Part shown: positions 49,688 to 58,819 of the stretch, piece after piece
How positions within the stretch are numbered: position 1 is the first letter of the stretch
How the letters are laid out: every line of letters starts with the position of its first letter
Source: Clostridia bacterium
GTDB lineage: Bacteria > Bacillota > Clostridia > Christensenellales > Aristaeellaceae
Assembly (NCBI GenBank): GCA_017937655.1
Contig: JAGBDE010000005.1
Span: 106,163 to 170,162, forward strand
Reading direction: 5' to 3'
DNA: 64,000 nucleotides
The notes under the pieces: model-generated
Database searches by the model: none
What the model was told of the DNA's origin: nothing
Seen by the model: the letters and a program-made list of their open reading frames with translations, nothing else
Position numbers and translations under genes: made by a program

Positions 49688-50632
49688 TTACTCCCCTTTC
49701 TTCTCAAAGATGCGCAGCTTGGCGCTGCGGCTGCGGACGTTCTGATCCACCTCGTTTTTGGAGGGCTTCACCGCGCCGCCCAGGGCCTTGCCCAAAGGCT
49801 TGCGGCCGCAGGTGCAGATGGGCACCTTGGGCGGGCAGATGCAGGGATTCTGCATGGTGCGGAAGGTATTTTTGACGATGCGGTCTTCCAGGGACTGGAA
49901 GGTGATGACCAGCAGACGGCCGCCGGGGGCCAGCAGATCCACAAAGTCGTACAGGGCCTTCTCCAGGGGGGCCAGCTCGTCGTTGACGGCGATGCGCACC
50001 GCCTGGAAGGTTCGCCGGGCAGGATGGCCGTCGTCCTTGCGGCGGACGGCCTTGGGGATGGCCGCGTCCACCACCGCCACCAGATCCTGGGTGGTCAGGA
50101 GGGGCTTCTGTGCCCGCTTTTCCGCAAAGATCTGGGCGATACGGGCCGCCCACTTTTCCTCGCCGTAATCGGTGAGGATGCGCCGGAATTCCTCCGGGCT
50201 GATCCGGGCCAGGTACTCCGCGGCGGTCTCGCCCCGGGAGGTGTCCATACGCATGTCCAGGGGCGCGTCCTCGTGGTAGCTGAAGCCGCGGCCGCCTTCG
50301 TCCAGCTGATGGCTGCTGACACCCAGATCCAGCAGCGCGCCGGTCAGGGCAGGCGCACCGGCGGCATGCAGCAGCTCCGCAGCGTCGTGGAAATTTCCAT
50401 GGATGGCCTGGAAGCCCGGGTAGTCCTTCAGCCTGGCCGATGCCGCCGCAATGGCTTCCTCGTCCCGGTCGATGCCGTAGAGCCGGGCCGTGCCGCCGGA
50501 AAGGCGCAGAATGCCCTCGCTGTGGCCGCCGCCGCCCAGGGTGCCGTCCGCATAAACGCCGTCCGGTTGCGGATCCATCCACTCCATGACTTCCTCAAAC
50601 AATACCGGGATGTGGTGAAAATTGATCTCCAT
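49688..50632 (-). CDS. rsmH: 16S rRNA (cytosine-1402 N4)-methyltransferase
   Basis: RsmH (MraW) methylates N4 of C1402. The 314-residue protein has HHIPVLFEEVMEWM at its N-terminus, ADGTLGGGGHSEGIL (SAM loop), a predicted inserted helical region, LDLGVSSHQLDEGGRGFS, LLVITFQSLEDRIVK, and the C-terminal KPSKNEVDQNVRSRSAKLRIFEK. ATG 50632 is preferred (GGAGG five nt upstream) over ATGs 12 and 24 nt earlier. In most Firmicutes it opens the division cluster; here it sits with rsmI and rdgB instead. Confidence 0.95.
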   Translation of the reverse strand: MEINFHHIPVLFEEVMEWMDPQPDGVYADGTLGGGGHSEGILRLSGGTARLYGIDRDEEAIAAASARLKDYPGFQAIHGNFHDAAELLHAAGAPALTGALLDLGVSSHQLDEGGRGFSYHEDAPLDMRMDTSRGETAAEYLARISPEEFRRILTDYGEEKWAARIAQIFAEKRAQKPLLTTQDLVAVVDAAIPKAVRRKDDGHPARRTFQAVRIAVNDELAPLEKALYDFVDLLAPGGRLLVITFQSLEDRIVKNTFRTMQNPCICPPKVPICTCGRKPLGKALGGAVKPSKNEVDQNVRSRSAKLRIFEKKGE

Positions 50633-50652
50633 CAGTGCCTCCATGGGTTTTG

Positions 50653-51282
50653 TCATTTTTTCAGCCCCAGGCCCTTCAACAGGAAGGGCAGCCAGGGATT
50701 GCTTTTTTCATCGGTGGCCAGCTTGAACATTTCCTTGGGCTTGTCCTTGGCCAGGAAAGGGGTCACGCCGTCCGCCATCAGGGACAGAGAGTCCAGCGGC
50801 CAGCCGGGCCTCCGCTCCGGATAGGCCTCCGCCGTCATCCAGAAGGCCTTGTCCTCCGCCGCTTCCAGGGTGTCCAGATAGGTGTGCATGCCCTCCGGCG
50901 TTTTCAGGGCAAAGCCGTCCAGGTAAAAGGCTTTCACCTTGCCGCCCAGGGACGCGATCAGCCCGCTGTAATAGGCGATCATCTGGTCGTCGTCCAGCCG
51001 GCGGCCTTCCGGCGTGCGGATGTGCAGCCCGGGCTGACGGGAATCTTCCAGGGGGAGATTGGCGAAATACAGGCCGGAATCGTTGCAGATGACGTAGTCC
51101 GCGTACTTGCCATAGCACTCCGCCTTGAGCCGGGCGTTTTCCCGGGGATCCCGGCCGCCCTCCTCCGGCTCCTCGGTGATGCCCAGATCCCGAGGGGTCA
51201 CAAAGGTCACGGGGTAGCCCTCAAACCAGCGCTGGAACATACGCACCTTGGCGGGGTTGGTGGTGCCAAGCAGAATTTGCAT
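50653..51282 (-). CDS. Non-canonical purine NTP pyrophosphatase (RdgB/HAM1 family)
   Basis: This family removes dITP and XTP from the nucleotide pool. The 209-residue protein has the nucleotide-binding opening LLGTTNPAKVRMFQRWF, the catalytic acidic region VICNDSGLYFANLP, and a C-terminal KPKEMFKLATDEKSNPW reminiscent of the family's F-A-E-L/S-H region, but it is clearly divergent (the SHR/GKAL end is missing). AAAGGATG precedes the ATG. It is 20 nt upstream of rsmH, and a terminator-like hairpin lies directly before it. Confidence 0.8.
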   Translation of the reverse strand: MQILLGTTNPAKVRMFQRWFEGYPVTFVTPRDLGITEEPEEGGRDPRENARLKAECYGKYADYVICNDSGLYFANLPLEDSRQPGLHIRTPEGRRLDDDQMIAYYSGLIASLGGKVKAFYLDGFALKTPEGMHTYLDTLEAAEDKAFWMTAEAYPERRPGWPLDSLSLMADGVTPFLAKDKPKEMFKLATDEKSNPWLPFLLKGLGLKK

Positions 51283-51297
51283 CTCATTTCATCCTTT

Positions 51298-51331
51298 GCA
51301 AAAAACAGCTGAGCCAAATGGCCCAACTGTT
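51298..51331 (-). terminator. Terminator-like hairpin just before rdgB
   Basis: On the minus strand AACAGTTGGGCC, a 4-nt loop and GGCTCAGCTGTT (12 bp, two wobbles) are followed by TTTTTT. It lies downstream of the zinc-ribbon gene and only 15 nt before the rdgB start, so either it is leaky or rdgB relies on readthrough. Confidence 0.65.
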
Positions 51332-51373
51332 TCTATTCTACGGAAGTTTCGGAAAATCCTTTCTTTTCCACCC

Positions 51374-51799
51374 TCAGATCTCCTGCATAAAAGACTGGAA
51401 TTCATCCTCAGTAATCAGCTGATACTTCACCAGCTTTTCCAGATACTCCCGATTTTTCATCCGCCGCTTGCTCAAAAGCATTTTGACAATATTCACGCCG
51501 CTGATAACCAAGCCAATGAGCGCCATGAAGATGGCTGCCATAACGCCAATGGCAGGCTCGCCCATGAAGAGGCCCACCACAAAGCCCATAGCTGCAGCCA
51601 GGAACGGCAGTGCAAACACCAGCCACTTGGTCTTGTATTCGTACCATTCCACCTGGAGCTGGGTAGGCATTTCCAGGCCGCATTTCTTGCATTTGACAAT
51701 CTTGGGGCCCAATTTCTCTCCGCCCACAGGGCAACGGCAGACTTCCTTTTTGCAGCTGGGGCAACGCTGCACAAGATACTGCATTTTGATGTTTGCCAT
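51374..51799 (-). CDS. Zinc-ribbon membrane protein of unknown function
   Basis: The 141-residue protein has an N-terminal zinc ribbon (CPSCKKEVCRC...CKKC, about 12-42), two membrane helices (about 58-78 and 82-105) and a basic cytoplasmic tail (KRRMKNREYLEKLVKYQLITEDEFQSFM) that resembles an SHOCT-type short C-terminal motif. No specific role is known to me. AAGGAG lies eight nt before ATG 51799. It is located between valS and rdgB, all on the minus strand. Confidence 0.8.
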   Translation of the reverse strand: MANIKMQYLVQRCPSCKKEVCRCPVGGEKLGPKIVKCKKCGLEMPTQLQVEWYEYKTKWLVFALPFLAAAMGFVVGLFMGEPAIGVMAAIFMALIGLVISGVNIVKMLLSKRRMKNREYLEKLVKYQLITEDEFQSFMQEI

Positions 51800-51861
51800 A
51801 ACCAACTCTCCTTTGTCAAAACAGGCATGGGCAACCCCGAAGGATTGCCCTGCATGTGTGA

Positions 51862-54588
51862 TCAGCCCTTGGTCAGCTCCTGGATGCGGGTTTCCAGATT
51901 GGCCAGCATGCTTTCGTTCACCTTCAACTTTTCCTTCTCCTGCTCCACCAGCTGGGCGGGGGCCTTGTTCAGGAAGCCGGGGTTGTTCAGCTTGCCGTTT
52001 GCGCGGGCGATTTCATTTTCCAGATTCTTCTTTTCCTTTTCCAGACGAGCGATTTCCTTCTCGATGTCCACCAGGTCGCCCAGGGGGATGCGGATCTCGC
52101 CGGCGGCGCAGATGGCGCTGACCACCTTCTCGCCGCTGAGGGCGTCCTTGCCGTCGATGACGGCGTCGCTGGCATAGGCCAGGCGCTGCAGATAGGGCTC
52201 GGCCAGGGCCAGGGTGTCCTCCCAGCCGGCCTCGGGGATCAGCACGATGTGGGTACGCTTGCCGGCCTGCACGTTCATTTCAGCGCGCAGGTTGCGGATG
52301 GCGCGGATGATCTCCATCAGGCCTTCCATCTGGCGTTCTTCGGTGTCGAAGTCGTACTCAGCCTTCACCTCGGGCCACTTGGCGGAAATCAGCAGGCCCT
52401 CGTGGCCGGGCAGGAACTGGTACACTTCCTCGGTCAGGAAGGGCATGAAGGGGTGCAGCAGCTTCAGGATGCCTTCCAGCACGTAGGTCAAAACGCCGCG
52501 CACGTTGTTCTTCTGCTCTTCGTCATCGCCCATGAGGCGGCCCTTGCTCAGCTCGATGTACCAGTCGCAGAACTCGCTCCAGGCAAAGTCGTAGATGTTC
52601 TGGGCAGCGATGCCGAAGTCTCCGTCTTCCATATGGGCGCTGACTTCTGCAATCACCTTGTTCAGGCGGCTCAGGATCCACTGGTCAGGCAGCTGCAGCT
52701 TGGCGGGGTCGATATTTTCCCGGGTCTGGGTGTTCATCAGCACGAAGCGGCTGGCGTTCCAGATCTTGTTGGCAAAGTTGCGGGCGCTTTCCACCTTTTC
52801 GTCGGAATAGCGGGTGTCATTTCCGGGGCTGACGCCCATGGCCAGGGAGAAACGCAGCGCGTCGGCGCCGTACTTTTCCACAATCTCCAGGGGATCGACG
52901 CCGTTGCCCAGACTCTTGGACATCTTGCGGCCCTGCTCGTCGCGGACCAGGCCGTGGATCAGCACGGTCTTGAAGGGGGTCTCGCCCATCTGCTCCACGC
53001 CGCAGGTAATCATGCGGCTGACCCAGAAGGTGATGATGTCATAGCCGGTCACCAGCACGTCGGTGGGATAGAAGTACTTCAGGTCTTCCGTCTCATCGGG
53101 CCAGCCCAGCGTGGAGAAGGGCCAAAGGGCAGAAGAGAACCAGGTGTCCAGCACGTCCTCGTCCTGGTGGATGTGGGCGCTGCCGCACTTAGAGCAGCAG
53201 GTGGGATCCTCGCGGAGCACCATCATTTCGCCGCAGTCCTCGCAGTACCACACGGGGATCCGGTGGCCCCACCACAGTTGACGGCTGATGCACCAGTCGC
53301 GGATGTTTTCCATCCAGTTCATGTACTGCTTGGAGAAACGCTCGGGCACAAACTGGGTCTTGCCGCTCTTCACGGCCTCGATGGCGGGCTTGGCCAGGGG
53401 CTTCATGTCCACGAACCACTGCTTGGACACCATGGGCTCGATGACGGTCTTGGAGTGACGATAGCACACGCCCACTTCGTGCTTGATGGGCTCGATGCTC
53501 TTGAGCAGACCCAGCTCGGTCATATCGGCAACGATGGCCTTGCGGGCCTCGGCGGTGGTCATGCCGGCGTACTTGCCGCAGTCCAGCACCTCGGGCTCGT
53601 TCTTGGTGGCCTTGCCGGAGGCCAGCAGTTCGTCGGCTGCGGCCTTGTCAGCAGCGCCGGTCATGTGGCCGTCGTAGGTGAACACCCGCACGATGGGCAG
53701 GTTGTGACGCTGGCCCACTTCGTAGTCGTTGGGGTCGTGGGCAGGGGTGATCTTCACCACACCGGTGCCCTTTTCCATATCGGCGTGCTCGTCGCACACG
53801 ATGGGAATTTCCTTGTTGATCAGGGGCAGCAGTACGTGACAGCCGTGCAGATGGGCATAGCGCTCATCCTTGGGGTTGATGGCCACGGCGGTGTCGCCCA
53901 GCATGGTTTCGGGACGGGTGGTGGCCAGCTCCAGCATCTCGCCGGTTTCCTTCACCGGGTAGAGCAGATGCCAGAAGTTGCCTTCCATCTCCTTGTGCTC
54001 CACTTCCGCGTCGGAAATGGCGGACTGGCACTCGGGGCACCAGTTGATCAGGCGGTTGCCGCGATAGATCAGGCCCTTTTCATACAGGCGGCAGAAGGTT
54101 TCCCGCACGGCCTTGGAGCAGCCCTCGTCCATGGTGAAGCGTTCGCGGCTCCAGTCGCAGCTGATGCCCATGCGGCGCTGCTGGTTCACGATGCGTCCGC
54201 CGTATTCCTTCTTCCACTCCCAGGCCCGCTCCAGGAACTTTTCGCGGCCCAGGCTTTCCTTGGTCAGGCCTTCCTTGGCCATGGACTCCACGATTTTCAC
54301 CTCAGTAGCGATGGCGGCGTGGTCGGTGCCGGGCAGCCACAGGGTGGGGTCGCCCTTCATGCGGTGATAGCGGATGGGGGCGTCCTGCAGCAGGCAGTCC
54401 ATGGCGTGGCCCATGTGCAGCTGGCCGGTGATGTTGGGCGGGGGCATCACGATGGTGAAAGGCTTCTTGCCCTCTTCCCGCTTGGCAATGAACGCGCCGC
54501 TTTCTTCCCACATTTTGTACAGCCGGTCCTCAATCTGCTGAGGGCTGTACACTTTCTCCATTGCAAATTCCTTCTGGATTTCAGACAT
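51862..54588 (-). CDS. valS: Valyl-tRNA synthetase
   Basis: This class I synthetase charges tRNA-Val. The 908-residue protein has the HIGH-type motif in GQLHMGHAMDCLLQD (about 55-70), the CP1 editing domain (about 190-380; ATTRPETMLGDTAVAINP), a zinc-finger-like insert (CEDCGEMM...CCSKCG, about 440-460), KMSKS (about 555), an anticodon-binding helical domain (about 630-800) and a C-terminal coiled coil (about 845-905). CGGAGG precedes the ATG. It is controlled by an upstream T-box leader. Confidence 0.97.
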   Translation of the reverse strand: MSEIQKEFAMEKVYSPQQIEDRLYKMWEESGAFIAKREEGKKPFTIVMPPPNITGQLHMGHAMDCLLQDAPIRYHRMKGDPTLWLPGTDHAAIATEVKIVESMAKEGLTKESLGREKFLERAWEWKKEYGGRIVNQQRRMGISCDWSRERFTMDEGCSKAVRETFCRLYEKGLIYRGNRLINWCPECQSAISDAEVEHKEMEGNFWHLLYPVKETGEMLELATTRPETMLGDTAVAINPKDERYAHLHGCHVLLPLINKEIPIVCDEHADMEKGTGVVKITPAHDPNDYEVGQRHNLPIVRVFTYDGHMTGAADKAAADELLASGKATKNEPEVLDCGKYAGMTTAEARKAIVADMTELGLLKSIEPIKHEVGVCYRHSKTVIEPMVSKQWFVDMKPLAKPAIEAVKSGKTQFVPERFSKQYMNWMENIRDWCISRQLWWGHRIPVWYCEDCGEMMVLREDPTCCSKCGSAHIHQDEDVLDTWFSSALWPFSTLGWPDETEDLKYFYPTDVLVTGYDIITFWVSRMITCGVEQMGETPFKTVLIHGLVRDEQGRKMSKSLGNGVDPLEIVEKYGADALRFSLAMGVSPGNDTRYSDEKVESARNFANKIWNASRFVLMNTQTRENIDPAKLQLPDQWILSRLNKVIAEVSAHMEDGDFGIAAQNIYDFAWSEFCDWYIELSKGRLMGDDEEQKNNVRGVLTYVLEGILKLLHPFMPFLTEEVYQFLPGHEGLLISAKWPEVKAEYDFDTEERQMEGLMEIIRAIRNLRAEMNVQAGKRTHIVLIPEAGWEDTLALAEPYLQRLAYASDAVIDGKDALSGEKVVSAICAAGEIRIPLGDLVDIEKEIARLEKEKKNLENEIARANGKLNNPGFLNKAPAQLVEQEKEKLKVNESMLANLETRIQELTKG

Positions 54589-54611
54589 GGTTTTTTCCTC
54601 CGATATTCAGG

Positions 54612-54698
54612 TTAATGTTTTTCGCGCGGGACGGCCCGCTTTGTGCTTTGGGCGATATTTTTGGGGACGATCGGTCTGGAAAGATGCTTCCAGTTCAT
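54612..54698 (-). CDS. 28-residue ORF between the T-box terminator and valS
   Basis: The ORF begins at ATG 54698 with AAGGAGGTGA, a complete anti-SD match, five nt upstream, and ends 23 nt before valS. The product is basic (starts MNWKHLSRPIVPKN, ends KRAVPREKH), with no hydrophobic segment. The ribosome binding site is better than that of valS, so translation is plausible. Function unknown: possibly a small protein made with valS, or a translational coupling device. Confidence 0.5.
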   Translation of the reverse strand: MNWKHLSRPIVPKNIAQSTKRAVPREKH

Positions 54699-54721
54699 GC
54701 GGGTCACCTCCTTGATCAGCA

Positions 54722-54957
54722 GAAAAACAAAAAGCCGCCCCATCCTCAAAAGGACGGAGCGGCTCCGTGGTACCACCTTCATTTACAGTCCTCCCCTGGG
54801 GGATGGGCTGCCTCTCACGCGCTGTAACGTGCGCACACGGCCCGGCTATGCTCACGCATTCACCGGACACCCTCCCAAGCGACCTTCCCCCCATCGCGCA
54901 TCCGGACGGTCTTTCAGCCGATGAACCATCCTCTCTTAGGCGGCTTTGGGGGTACTC
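54722..54957 (-). promoter_or_regulatory. T-box riboswitch (tRNA-Val) of valS
   Basis: The minus-strand leader contains AGAGAG and GGCTGAAAGACC (terminal Stem I features) near 54905-54930. The T-box antiterminator core AAGGTGGTACCACGG lies at 54766-54779, and a terminator AGCCGCTCCGTCC/GGATGGGGCGGCT with TTTTTGTTTTT at 54722-54764. The bulge UGGU pairs with ACCA, fitting the A discriminator of tRNA-Val. A GTC valine codon at 54883-54881, inside GGAAGGTCGC, is the probable specifier. Uncharged tRNA-Val would stabilise the antiterminator and allow valS expression. Confidence 0.9.
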
Positions 54958-55037
54958 CTCTTGTTCTTCGGGATATGGCACAAGGCTGCCAGGAGAAACC
55001 GGGCAGCCATTATGTCAATGCAGTTAGAAAAACGGGA

Positions 55038-55232
55038 TTAAGCGTTTTCCTTCTTTTCGGTCATGTCGATGACCTGCACGCCGTTATAATATCCGCAATG
55101 CTTGCATACACGGTGGGCGAGCTTCTTTTCGTGGCACTGCGGGCACTCAACGATACCGGGCAGAGTCAGCTTCCAGTTTGCACGACGGCTGCGACCACGA
55201 GCCTTGGATACTTTTCCCTTGGGAAGAGCCAT
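55038..55232 (-). CDS. rpmF: 50S ribosomal protein L32
   Basis: The 64-residue protein begins ALPKGKVSKARGRSRRANWKL and carries the four-cysteine zinc motif C-P-Q-C...C-K-H-C typical of the C+ form of L32. It therefore needs zinc. GAGGAGGTG precedes ATG 55232. It follows yceD by 57 nt in the usual yceD-rpmF arrangement. An inverted repeat (GGCTGCC/GGCAGCC near 54984-55008) lies just downstream, ahead of the T-box leader. Confidence 0.97.
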   Translation of the reverse strand: MALPKGKVSKARGRSRRANWKLTLPGIVECPQCHEKKLAHRVCKHCGYYNGVQVIDMTEKKENA

Positions 55233-55289
55233 TGTTACACCTCCTCGATCGTCCTGAACCAATGCCTTGCGGCTTTGGCTTGCCCGAGC

Positions 55290-55802
55290 TTATTGCTCAG
55301 GCTCTTCGTTTAGCAAGCTCCGTAACGCTTCGAAGGGATGCTGAGTGGGTGCTCCCTCGTCGTTCGAACTTACGGGGTTGTTCTTCTTCCACGCCTGCAG
55401 CTCTGCGCTGCCTTCACAGCCTTCCTTGCACTCAAAGCGCATGGGCAGCTCCAGCATTGCCAGCGTAAGCGTCATGTGGTCCAGCGGCAGCGTTTTGCCC
55501 TCGTAGCGGAAACTATCGCTTTCCAGTTCATCCGCATCTCTGCGGAAGGTTTCCGCAAAGGATACGCTCACCGGTTCCTGCGCAGGCTGCATGCACAGCG
55601 CGCACTCTCCGTGAGCCACCGTGGTCAGCGTTCCTTCCAGCCGTATGACGTTGTCCTCATACATGCAGTAGGTTCCGCTAAGCTCCACAGGGTCGAAGGT
55701 GATGGTTTCACCTACCACTCTCTGCGGGGGCAAAGTGACCGTCGCCTCAAAGGGAAAGGCTTTTGCAGGCGTTACAAACGCTTTTGAAACATCCAGCTCC
55801 AT
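55290..55802 (-). CDS. YceD/DUF177 protein
   Basis: This 170-residue YceD-family protein is required for 23S rRNA accumulation in other bacteria and is almost always next to rpmF. The DUF177 traits seen are V-x-G-x-L-x-T-V-A-H-G-x-C-A-L-C (first Cys pair, about 78-88) and a later Cys pair (FECKEGCEG, about 135-143). A disordered, acidic C-terminus follows. AAGGAGG precedes ATG 55802. First gene of the yceD-rpmF operon. Confidence 0.93.
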   Translation of the reverse strand: MELDVSKAFVTPAKAFPFEATVTLPPQRVVGETITFDPVELSGTYCMYEDNVIRLEGTLTTVAHGECALCMQPAQEPVSVSFAETFRRDADELESDSFRYEGKTLPLDHMTLTLAMLELPMRFECKEGCEGSAELQAWKKNNPVSSNDEGAPTQHPFEALRSLLNEEPEQ

Positions 55803-55833
55803 TTGATCCTCCTTGATGGCGTGACCATTTTGT

Positions 55834-55862
55834 ATTATACGATTGCCTGTTTGTTTTGTCAA
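55834..55862 (-). promoter_or_regulatory. Promoter of yceD-rpmF
   Basis: On the minus strand a full consensus: TTGACA, 17 nt, TATAAT. Confidence 0.88.
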
Positions 55863-55909
55863 GCAGATTTTCACCCGGAAACTGGCAAAAATCGCAGTTT
55901 GATGAAAAA

Positions 55910-57718
55910 TTACTTGTCATCCATTTTCAGCACGGCCAGGAAAGCCTCGCTGGGCACCTCCACGGTACCGAACTGGCGCATGCGCCGCTTGCCTTCCTTC
56001 TGCTTTTCCAGGAGTTTCTTCTTGCGGGTGATGTCGCCGCCGTAGCACTTGGCCAGCACGTCTTTGCGCATGGCCTTGACGGTCTCACGGGCGATGACCT
56101 TGCCGCCGATGGCAGCCTGGATGGGAATTTCAAACAGCTGGCGCGGGATGACTTCCTTCAGCTTCTCCGCAATGCTGCGGCCGCGGGCGTAGGCCTTGTC
56201 CTTGTGGACGATGATGGAGAAGGCGTCGCAGATATCGCCATTAAGCAGGATGTCCATCTTGACCAGCTCGCTGGGACGATAGCCGTGAAGCTCGTAGTCG
56301 AAGCTGGCGTAGCCCCGGCTGCGGCTCTTCACCTGGTCGAAGAATTCGTAGATGATCTCGTTCAGCGGGATCTCATAGGTCAGCTTGACGCGGCTGCCCT
56401 CGTACTGCATATCGATGAACACGCCGCGCTTGTCCACGGAAATGTCCATCATGGCGCCCACAAATTCCTGGGGCGTGTAGATGGTGGCGGTGACGTAAGG
56501 CTCCTCCATGTGCTCGATCTCGCCGGCGGGGGGCAGGTTGGAGGGGTTGTCGATCTCCACCATGGAGCCGTCCAGCTTGTACACATGGTAGATAACGCTG
56601 GGCGCGGTGGTGACCAGATCCAGGTCAAATTCCCGCTCCAGGCGCTGCTGGATGATTTCCATATGAAGCAGGCCCAGGAAGCCGCAGCGGAAGCCGTAGC
56701 CCAGCGCCACGGAAGTTTCCGGGTCAAAGGTCAGGGAAGCGTCGTTCATGCGCAGCTTTTCCAGCGCGTCCTTCAGGTTGTCGTAATCCGCGCCGTCGGC
56801 GGGATAAATGCCGCAGAACACCATGGGGGTCACCTTGCGGTAACCGGGCAGAGGCTCTGCCGCAGGGCGGGCCGCATCGGTGATGGTGTCGCCCACCCGG
56901 GTGTCCGCCACGTCCTTGATGGATGCGGCAATGTAGCCCACGTCGCCGGGCAGAAGCTCTGCGCAGCTGTTATAGCCGGGGTTGAAGGTGCCAACCTCCA
57001 CGATGTCAAACTCGCTTCCGGTCTGCATCAGCCGCATGCGCATGCCGGGCCGCACCGTGCCCTGCTTGATCCGCACAAAGCAGATAGCGCCCCGGTAGTT
57101 ATCGTAGAAAGCGTCAAAGATCAGCGCCTGCAGGGGTGCGTCCGCGTCGCCCTCAGGAGAGGGAATGTACTTGACGATGGCTTCCAGCACGTCGCCGCAA
57201 TTGAGGCCGGTCTTGGCGGAGATCATCGGGGCGTAGCTGGCGTCCAGGCCGATCACGTCCTCGATCTCAGCCTTCACCTCGTCGGGGCGGGCGCTGGCCA
57301 GGTCGATCTTGTTGATGACGGGCACGGTTTCCAGGTCATGCTCCAAAGCCATGTACACATTGGCCAAAGTCTGGGCCTCGATGCCCTGGGTGGAGTCCAC
57401 CACCAGCAGCGCGCCCTCGCAGGCAGCCAGCGCACGGCTGACCTCATAGCTGAAGTCCACGTGGCCGGGGGTATCAATCAGGTTCAGGGTATAGGTTTCG
57501 CCATCCTGGGCCTTGTACTGCATGCGCACGGCCTTGCTCTTGATGGTAATGCCCCGCTCCCGCTCCAGTTCCATGGAGTCCAGGATCTGCTCCACCATCT
57601 GCCGCTGCTCAAAAACGCCGGTCATCTCCAAAAGGCGATCCGCCAGCGTGCTCTTGCCGTGGTCAATATGGGCGATAATGCAAAAATTCCGAATATGGGA
57701 AAGCCGTTCCTCGTGCAA
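55910..57718 (-). CDS. lepA: Elongation factor 4 (LepA)
   Basis: LepA is a translational GTPase that back-translocates or remodels ribosomes and aids initiation-complex biogenesis. The 602-residue protein has G1 [13 protein letters not shown]2/G3 ([14 protein letters not shown]), G4 NKID, EF-G-like domains II, III and V, and the LepA-specific C-terminal domain ([20 protein letters not shown] near the end). The TTG start at 57718 is chosen: GGAGG eight nt upstream, and it gives the normal length. In-frame ATGs further upstream overlap the predicted promoter. Confidence 0.96.
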   Translation of the reverse strand: MHEERLSHIRNFCIIAHIDHGKSTLADRLLEMTGVFEQRQMVEQILDSMELERERGITIKSKAVRMQYKAQDGETYTLNLIDTPGHVDFSYEVSRALAACEGALLVVDSTQGIEAQTLANVYMALEHDLETVPVINKIDLASARPDEVKAEIEDVIGLDASYAPMISAKTGLNCGDVLEAIVKYIPSPEGDADAPLQALIFDAFYDNYRGAICFVRIKQGTVRPGMRMRLMQTGSEFDIVEVGTFNPGYNSCAELLPGDVGYIAASIKDVADTRVGDTITDAARPAAEPLPGYRKVTPMVFCGIYPADGADYDNLKDALEKLRMNDASLTFDPETSVALGYGFRCGFLGLLHMEIIQQRLEREFDLDLVTTAPSVIYHVYKLDGSMVEIDNPSNLPPAGEIEHMEEPYVTATIYTPQEFVGAMMDISVDKRGVFIDMQYEGSRVKLTYEIPLNEIIYEFFDQVKSRSRGYASFDYELHGYRPSELVKMDILLNGDICDAFSIIVHKDKAYARGRSIAEKLKEVIPRQLFEIPIQAAIGGKVIARETVKAMRKDVLAKCYGGDITRKKKLLEKQKEGKRRMRQFGTVEVPSEAFLAVLKMDDK

Positions 57719-57755
57719 GTGGAATTCCTCCAGACTAACAAAATGGGTCGGAAAC

Positions 57756-57784
57756 ATCATATCCTGTTTTTGCCAAAAAAGCAA
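57756..57784 (-). promoter_or_regulatory. Promoter of lepA
   Basis: On the minus strand TTGCTT, a 17-nt spacer and TATGAT, about 40 nt upstream of the TTG start. Confidence 0.5.
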
Positions 57785-57802
57785 CCAAAACCGTTATCTT
57801 TC

Positions 57803-58735
57803 TTATACAATCCACTGATAAAACCAGGTCATCAGCGGGATGGTCACGGCGCAGAACAGGCAGGTCAAAATGTTGATGGTGGCGGCGTAATCCGCGTCCC
57901 GGTCAAAGAGCTGGGCCACCTGCACCACGTTGGAGCCGCTGGGGGCCGACGCCGCCAGCACGCTGACCAGCAGCACGCTCTTGCCGTCCGGGAACAGGTT
58001 TGCAAAGCCGGTCACCTTGATCAAAAGAATGGCCAATACCGGGCAGAGGATCAGCCGGATGAAGCAGACCACATACGCCCGCTTGATGCTGAACAGCTTC
58101 TTCATGTCCGCGCCGGCCATCATCACGCCCAGCATCAGCATATTGATGGGGGCGATCAGCCCGCCGAAGCTGTTGACCGTATTGCCCAGCACTTCGGGAA
58201 GCCGCCAGCCCAGCACGAAAAATAGCAGACCCAGCGCAATGCCGATGATGTTGGGATTGGTCAGCACCTTGCCGATCTTCACGCTGTTTTGTCCGCTGAG
58301 GATGGAGTAGCCGTGGCCCCACATCAGCGGCAGGAAAATGAGCACGTAGGCGGTGGTGTACACCACCCATTCGTCGCCCAGGGAAGCCGCCACCAGCGGG
58401 ATGATCAGGTTGCCCGCGTTGACGTACATAATGGAAGCCCGGTCCACCGTGTTCAGGCCCAGGGGCTTTTTCAGGCCGTGGCCCACCAGGTAGAAAAGCA
58501 GGTGGATGGCCGCGGCGCAGATCGTGCACATCAGCAGCCCCTGCAAAATCTCCGGGCGGAATTTTTGCTGGAAGGACGCAAAGATCATGCAGGGCGAAAT
58601 CACATAAATGATCAGGATGGACAGGGGCCGGCTGTCCTCCGCCTTCAGCAGCCCGATTTTCACCAGCAGATATCCCACCGCAATCATGATAAACATGCTC
58701 AGCAGCTGTTTTCCCAGTATCAGGGCCAGTTCCAT
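57803..58735 (-). CDS. AEC-family (auxin efflux carrier-like) transporter
   Basis: This 310-residue membrane protein has about ten helices, with AEC-typical segments SILIIYVISPCMIFASFQQ, GNLIIPLVAASLG, and a C-terminal half repeating the fold (ASAPSGSNVVQVAQLFDRDADYAA, the conserved A-P-S/G-N region). Bacterial AEC proteins move carboxylates such as malate or 2-oxoglutarate. The substrate is not known here. GAGGTTTGT precedes ATG 58735. It lies between the ABC operon and lepA, in the same direction. Confidence 0.9.
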   Translation of the reverse strand: MELALILGKQLLSMFIMIAVGYLLVKIGLLKAEDSRPLSILIIYVISPCMIFASFQQKFRPEILQGLLMCTICAAAIHLLFYLVGHGLKKPLGLNTVDRASIMYVNAGNLIIPLVAASLGDEWVVYTTAYVLIFLPLMWGHGYSILSGQNSVKIGKVLTNPNIIGIALGLLFFVLGWRLPEVLGNTVNSFGGLIAPINMLMLGVMMAGADMKKLFSIKRAYVVCFIRLILCPVLAILLIKVTGFANLFPDGKSVLLVSVLAASAPSGSNVVQVAQLFDRDADYAATINILTCLFCAVTIPLMTWFYQWIV

Positions 58736-58819
58736 ACAAACCTCATTTCCGGCTTTTGGCCGCTTTGAAATACGCCGCCCCGGCACATGGCGCAGAGGCG
58801 GCGTGATTAGGCTTTCTTA

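Noticed and set aside
51829..51850. valS terminator
   Set aside because: GGGCAA/TTGCCC hairpin downstream of valS is short and imperfect and lacks an adjacent T run, so I do not call it a terminator.
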